From positions 969,694-1,033,693 of the forward strand of contig JANWVY010000002.1 in assembly GCA_025056455.1 (NCBI GenBank): a stretch of DNA of 64,000 nt. The letters are read 5' to 3'. Shown in pieces: positions 62,491 to 64,000 of the stretch. A program made the translations under genes and the position numbers. The notes beneath the pieces are model-generated. The model was not told the origin of the DNA. It worked only from the letters and a program-made list of their open reading frames with translations, and did no database searches. The first letter of the stretch is position 1, and the number at the start of each line of letters is the position of its first letter. Source of the stretch: Bryobacteraceae bacterium. Its GTDB lineage: Bacteria; Acidobacteriota; Terriglobia; Bryobacterales; Bryobacteraceae.

Positions 62491-63669
62491 TCAAAGCCTG
62501 CGTGTGCCTTTTGCATTTTGCGCGCGGGCAGGTTCGGCAGCCGCCGCGTTGCTCAGGGCCTGGTTGAGATTGATCAGGGAATTGTCGATCAATTCCGCCA
62601 TGGCGTGCATGGGAAGCCCCTCGGCCTCTTTAAAGAAGGTGATTCGCTGGGTCACGGGGTCAAAGTCGACGCGCACCCAGTCGCCGCGGCCCACCTGGTC
62701 GGTGGCGATGAGATTGGACATGGGTTGCACCAACAAGCGTTCGATGGCGCGTTTGAGATGGCGGGCCCCATACTTGATGTCGGTCCCTTGTTCGAGGAGG
62801 TAATCTTTCGCCGGATCTGAGACCGTGAAGACAAAGGCGTGGTCTACGGAATTCATCAGCACGCGTTGCTGCACCATGGAGAGTTCGATGTCCAGGATCT
62901 GGCGCAGCTCTACCTCACCGAGCGGCTTGAAGACCACGATTTTGTCCAGGCGGTTCATGAACTCGGGAGTGAATTTCCGGCGCGCCGCCTCGACACCAGA
63001 CCGGGAGATTTTCTTTGAGGTGTTTTCGTCCACCGTATTCGCATTGCCAGCTAGCGGCTTGGCCAGGGCTTGAAATCCGAGCCGGGGCTTGAGAATCGCG
63101 TTCATCTCCGCAGCGCCAAGGTTGCTGGTCATAAAGATGAGGGCGCGTGAGAAGTCCACTCTACGGTTGTCGCCCAGAGTGAGCGTCGCTTTGTCGAGGA
63201 TCCCCAGCAGCAAGTTCCACAGCGCGTCGCTCGCTTTCTCGATTTCATCAAAAAGCACGAAGCTAATTTTGCAAGTGTCGGTGTGATAAAGGTTCAACAT
63301 TTCCTGGCTGAGCAGGGGATGTGTTTCGCGGTGGCCCAGATATCCTGGAGGAGAACCAATCAATTTCGCGATTTCATGGCTGTGTTGGAATTCGGCGCAA
63401 TCGATTTTGATGACGCCGCGCGGGTTGCCACAAAGCGTTTCGGCCGTCGCCTCGACAATCCGCGTTTTTCCCGATCCTGTGGGCCCGAGGAAGAGAAAGT
63501 TTCCGATGGGCCGATTGGGCGGCGCCATTCCGGTCAGGTAGAGCTGGTAGATGTTCACGATTTGCTCGATTGCCTCGGATTGACCCACAATAAGTCTTTT
63601 CAGCCGGGATTCTAGCCTTTCGGCTTCACGGCCCGTGCGGGTTGCATCCAATGAAATCCCCAATCGCAT
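62491..63669 (-). CDS. AAA+ ATPase, ClpA/B D2-like
   Basis: A 392-residue single-ring AAA+ protein from ATG 63669, which has AAGGAGAT 11 nt upstream. Walker A is GPTGSGKT, Walker B is VLFDEIEKA, sensor 1 is FMTSNLG, the arginine-finger region is FTPEFMNRLDKIV, and the C-terminal small domain reads YGARHLKRAIERLLVQPMSN. This matches the second AAA+ domain and D2-small lid of ClpB/ClpA, without the N domain or D1. No ClpP-binding loop or protease gene is adjacent. The frame stays open beyond 63669 to the window edge, but the sequence there looks non-coding. Confidence 0.9.
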   Translation of the reverse strand: MRLGISLDATRTGREAERLESRLKRLIVGQSEAIEQIVNIYQLYLTGMAPPNRPIGNFLFLGPTGSGKTRIVEATAETLCGNPRGVIKIDCAEFQHSHEIAKLIGSPPGYLGHRETHPLLSQEMLNLYHTDTCKISFVLFDEIEKASDALWNLLLGILDKATLTLGDNRRVDFSRALIFMTSNLGAAEMNAILKPRLGFQALAKPLAGNANTVDENTSKKISRSGVEAARRKFTPEFMNRLDKIVVFKPLGEVELRQILDIELSMVQQRVLMNSVDHAFVFTVSDPAKDYLLEQGTDIKYGARHLKRAIERLLVQPMSNLIATDQVGRGDWVRVDFDPVTQRITFFKEAEGLPMHAMAELIDNSLINLNQALSNAAAAEPARAQNAKGTRRL

Positions 63670-64000
63670 ACCGCTACGATCTCCTTCCCAGGTTTGCTCC
63701 CTGTTTTTCCCGCTTTTGCCTCCGCTCAGCGTTGTTTTGCGCTCCTCTTTAACGGCCGCGGTCAGTTGCGTGGCGCCGGCTCCGAGGCCTGGAGTGCAGC
63801 CCGCAGGTGGACTCCCGGTTACATCCCTCGGCCGGGTGGCGGCGCACACCCGGTCTGGTCCGGAGGGGGCGGGCGCAACCAGCTGCTCGGCGCTCTTTAC
63901 GCTGGGGCAGCGGGGCCCGCGCGATGCGGCGTGTTCTCCTCGTGCTGCGCCCTGCTCCAAGCTTGCGCGCTCCTCCAATCTTGCGCCTTCCCCCCATCTT
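63670..64000. other. 331-bp GC-rich tail without a supported gene
   Basis: The stretch is very GC-rich. Minus-strand frames over it (63749-63997, and the AAA+ gene's frame extended upstream) are Arg/Ala/Gly-rich with no ribosome site or family resemblance. It most likely holds the AAA+ gene's leader; the end of another gene past the edge cannot be excluded. Confidence 0.4.

Overview
The window is GC-rich bacterial chromosome. Its content fits an Acidobacteriota of the Solibacter/Bryobacter type (order Bryobacterales). Pointers are two Oar-like TonB-dependent receptors with an N-terminal carboxypeptidase-regulatory domain, an acidobacterial-style VWA protein, DUF1080 and SMP-30 sugar enzymes, many Tat/Sec-exported enzymes, a Ku protein, and a radical SAM enzyme of the tetraether-lipid-synthase (Tes) type. 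The lineage call is inference from gene content; there is no rRNA gene here.

Layout. 1-5.9 kb: truncated TonB receptor, Ku, SDR dehydrogenase, SMP-30 lactonase and a DSD1-type PLP enzyme. 6.0-7.7 kb: a tiny Lys/Glu-rich exported protein, an HU-fragment protein with an HU-like/TIR fusion, and an antisense-overlapping TPR protein. 7.9-10.4 kb: uvrC and a secreted HExxH protein. 10.6-17.9 kb: a full TonB receptor, an exported aminotransferase, a SulP transporter lacking STAS, and an enolase-superfamily enzyme. 18-22.7 kb: TPR protein, queG, the Tes-like enzyme and its terminator. 22.7-29.9 kb: DUF1080, tRNA-Glu, cytochrome c, a TIGR04282 transferase, wrbA with a D-cysteine desulfhydrase-like gene, an aldehyde dehydrogenase and an exported HpaI-type aldolase. 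30-39.2 kb: a large secreted orphan with an OPT transporter, a HAD phosphatase, and the ileS-lspA-lgt operon. 39.2-52.1 kb: two more enolase-superfamily enzymes, a 1110-residue secreted orphan followed by a frameshifted VWA gene, a TIM-barrel epimerase, a frameshifted TPP enzyme, an orphan pstS, a phosphoesterase and an esterase. 52.2-56.6 kb: a four-gene MacAB-like ABC efflux operon. 56.7-59.4 kb: tadA, obgE, rpmA, rplU, rpsU. 59.5-64 kb: proline dehydrogenase with two small membrane proteins, a paired SMR/EamA transporter and an AAA+ ATPase.

The genes suggest an aerobic heterotroph living on plant-type polymers and sugar acids: lactonase, three acid-sugar dehydratase/racemase-type enzymes, HpaI aldolase, aldehyde dehydrogenase and TonB receptors. 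Housekeeping blocks (translation, lipoprotein maturation, DNA repair) are interspersed.

The best candidate for an undescribed system is the two-gene unit at 6491-7478. A truncated HU-like protein is followed 7 nt later by an arm-less HU-like domain fused to a TIR domain that keeps its catalytic glutamate position, behind two abutting perfect inverted repeats. The Tes-like enzyme is the best lead on lipid biology. Two genes (44.2 kb and 47.3 kb) carry frameshifts at simple repeats and may be pseudogenes or assembly errors. No CRISPR array, insertion sequence, integrase or prophage was seen.
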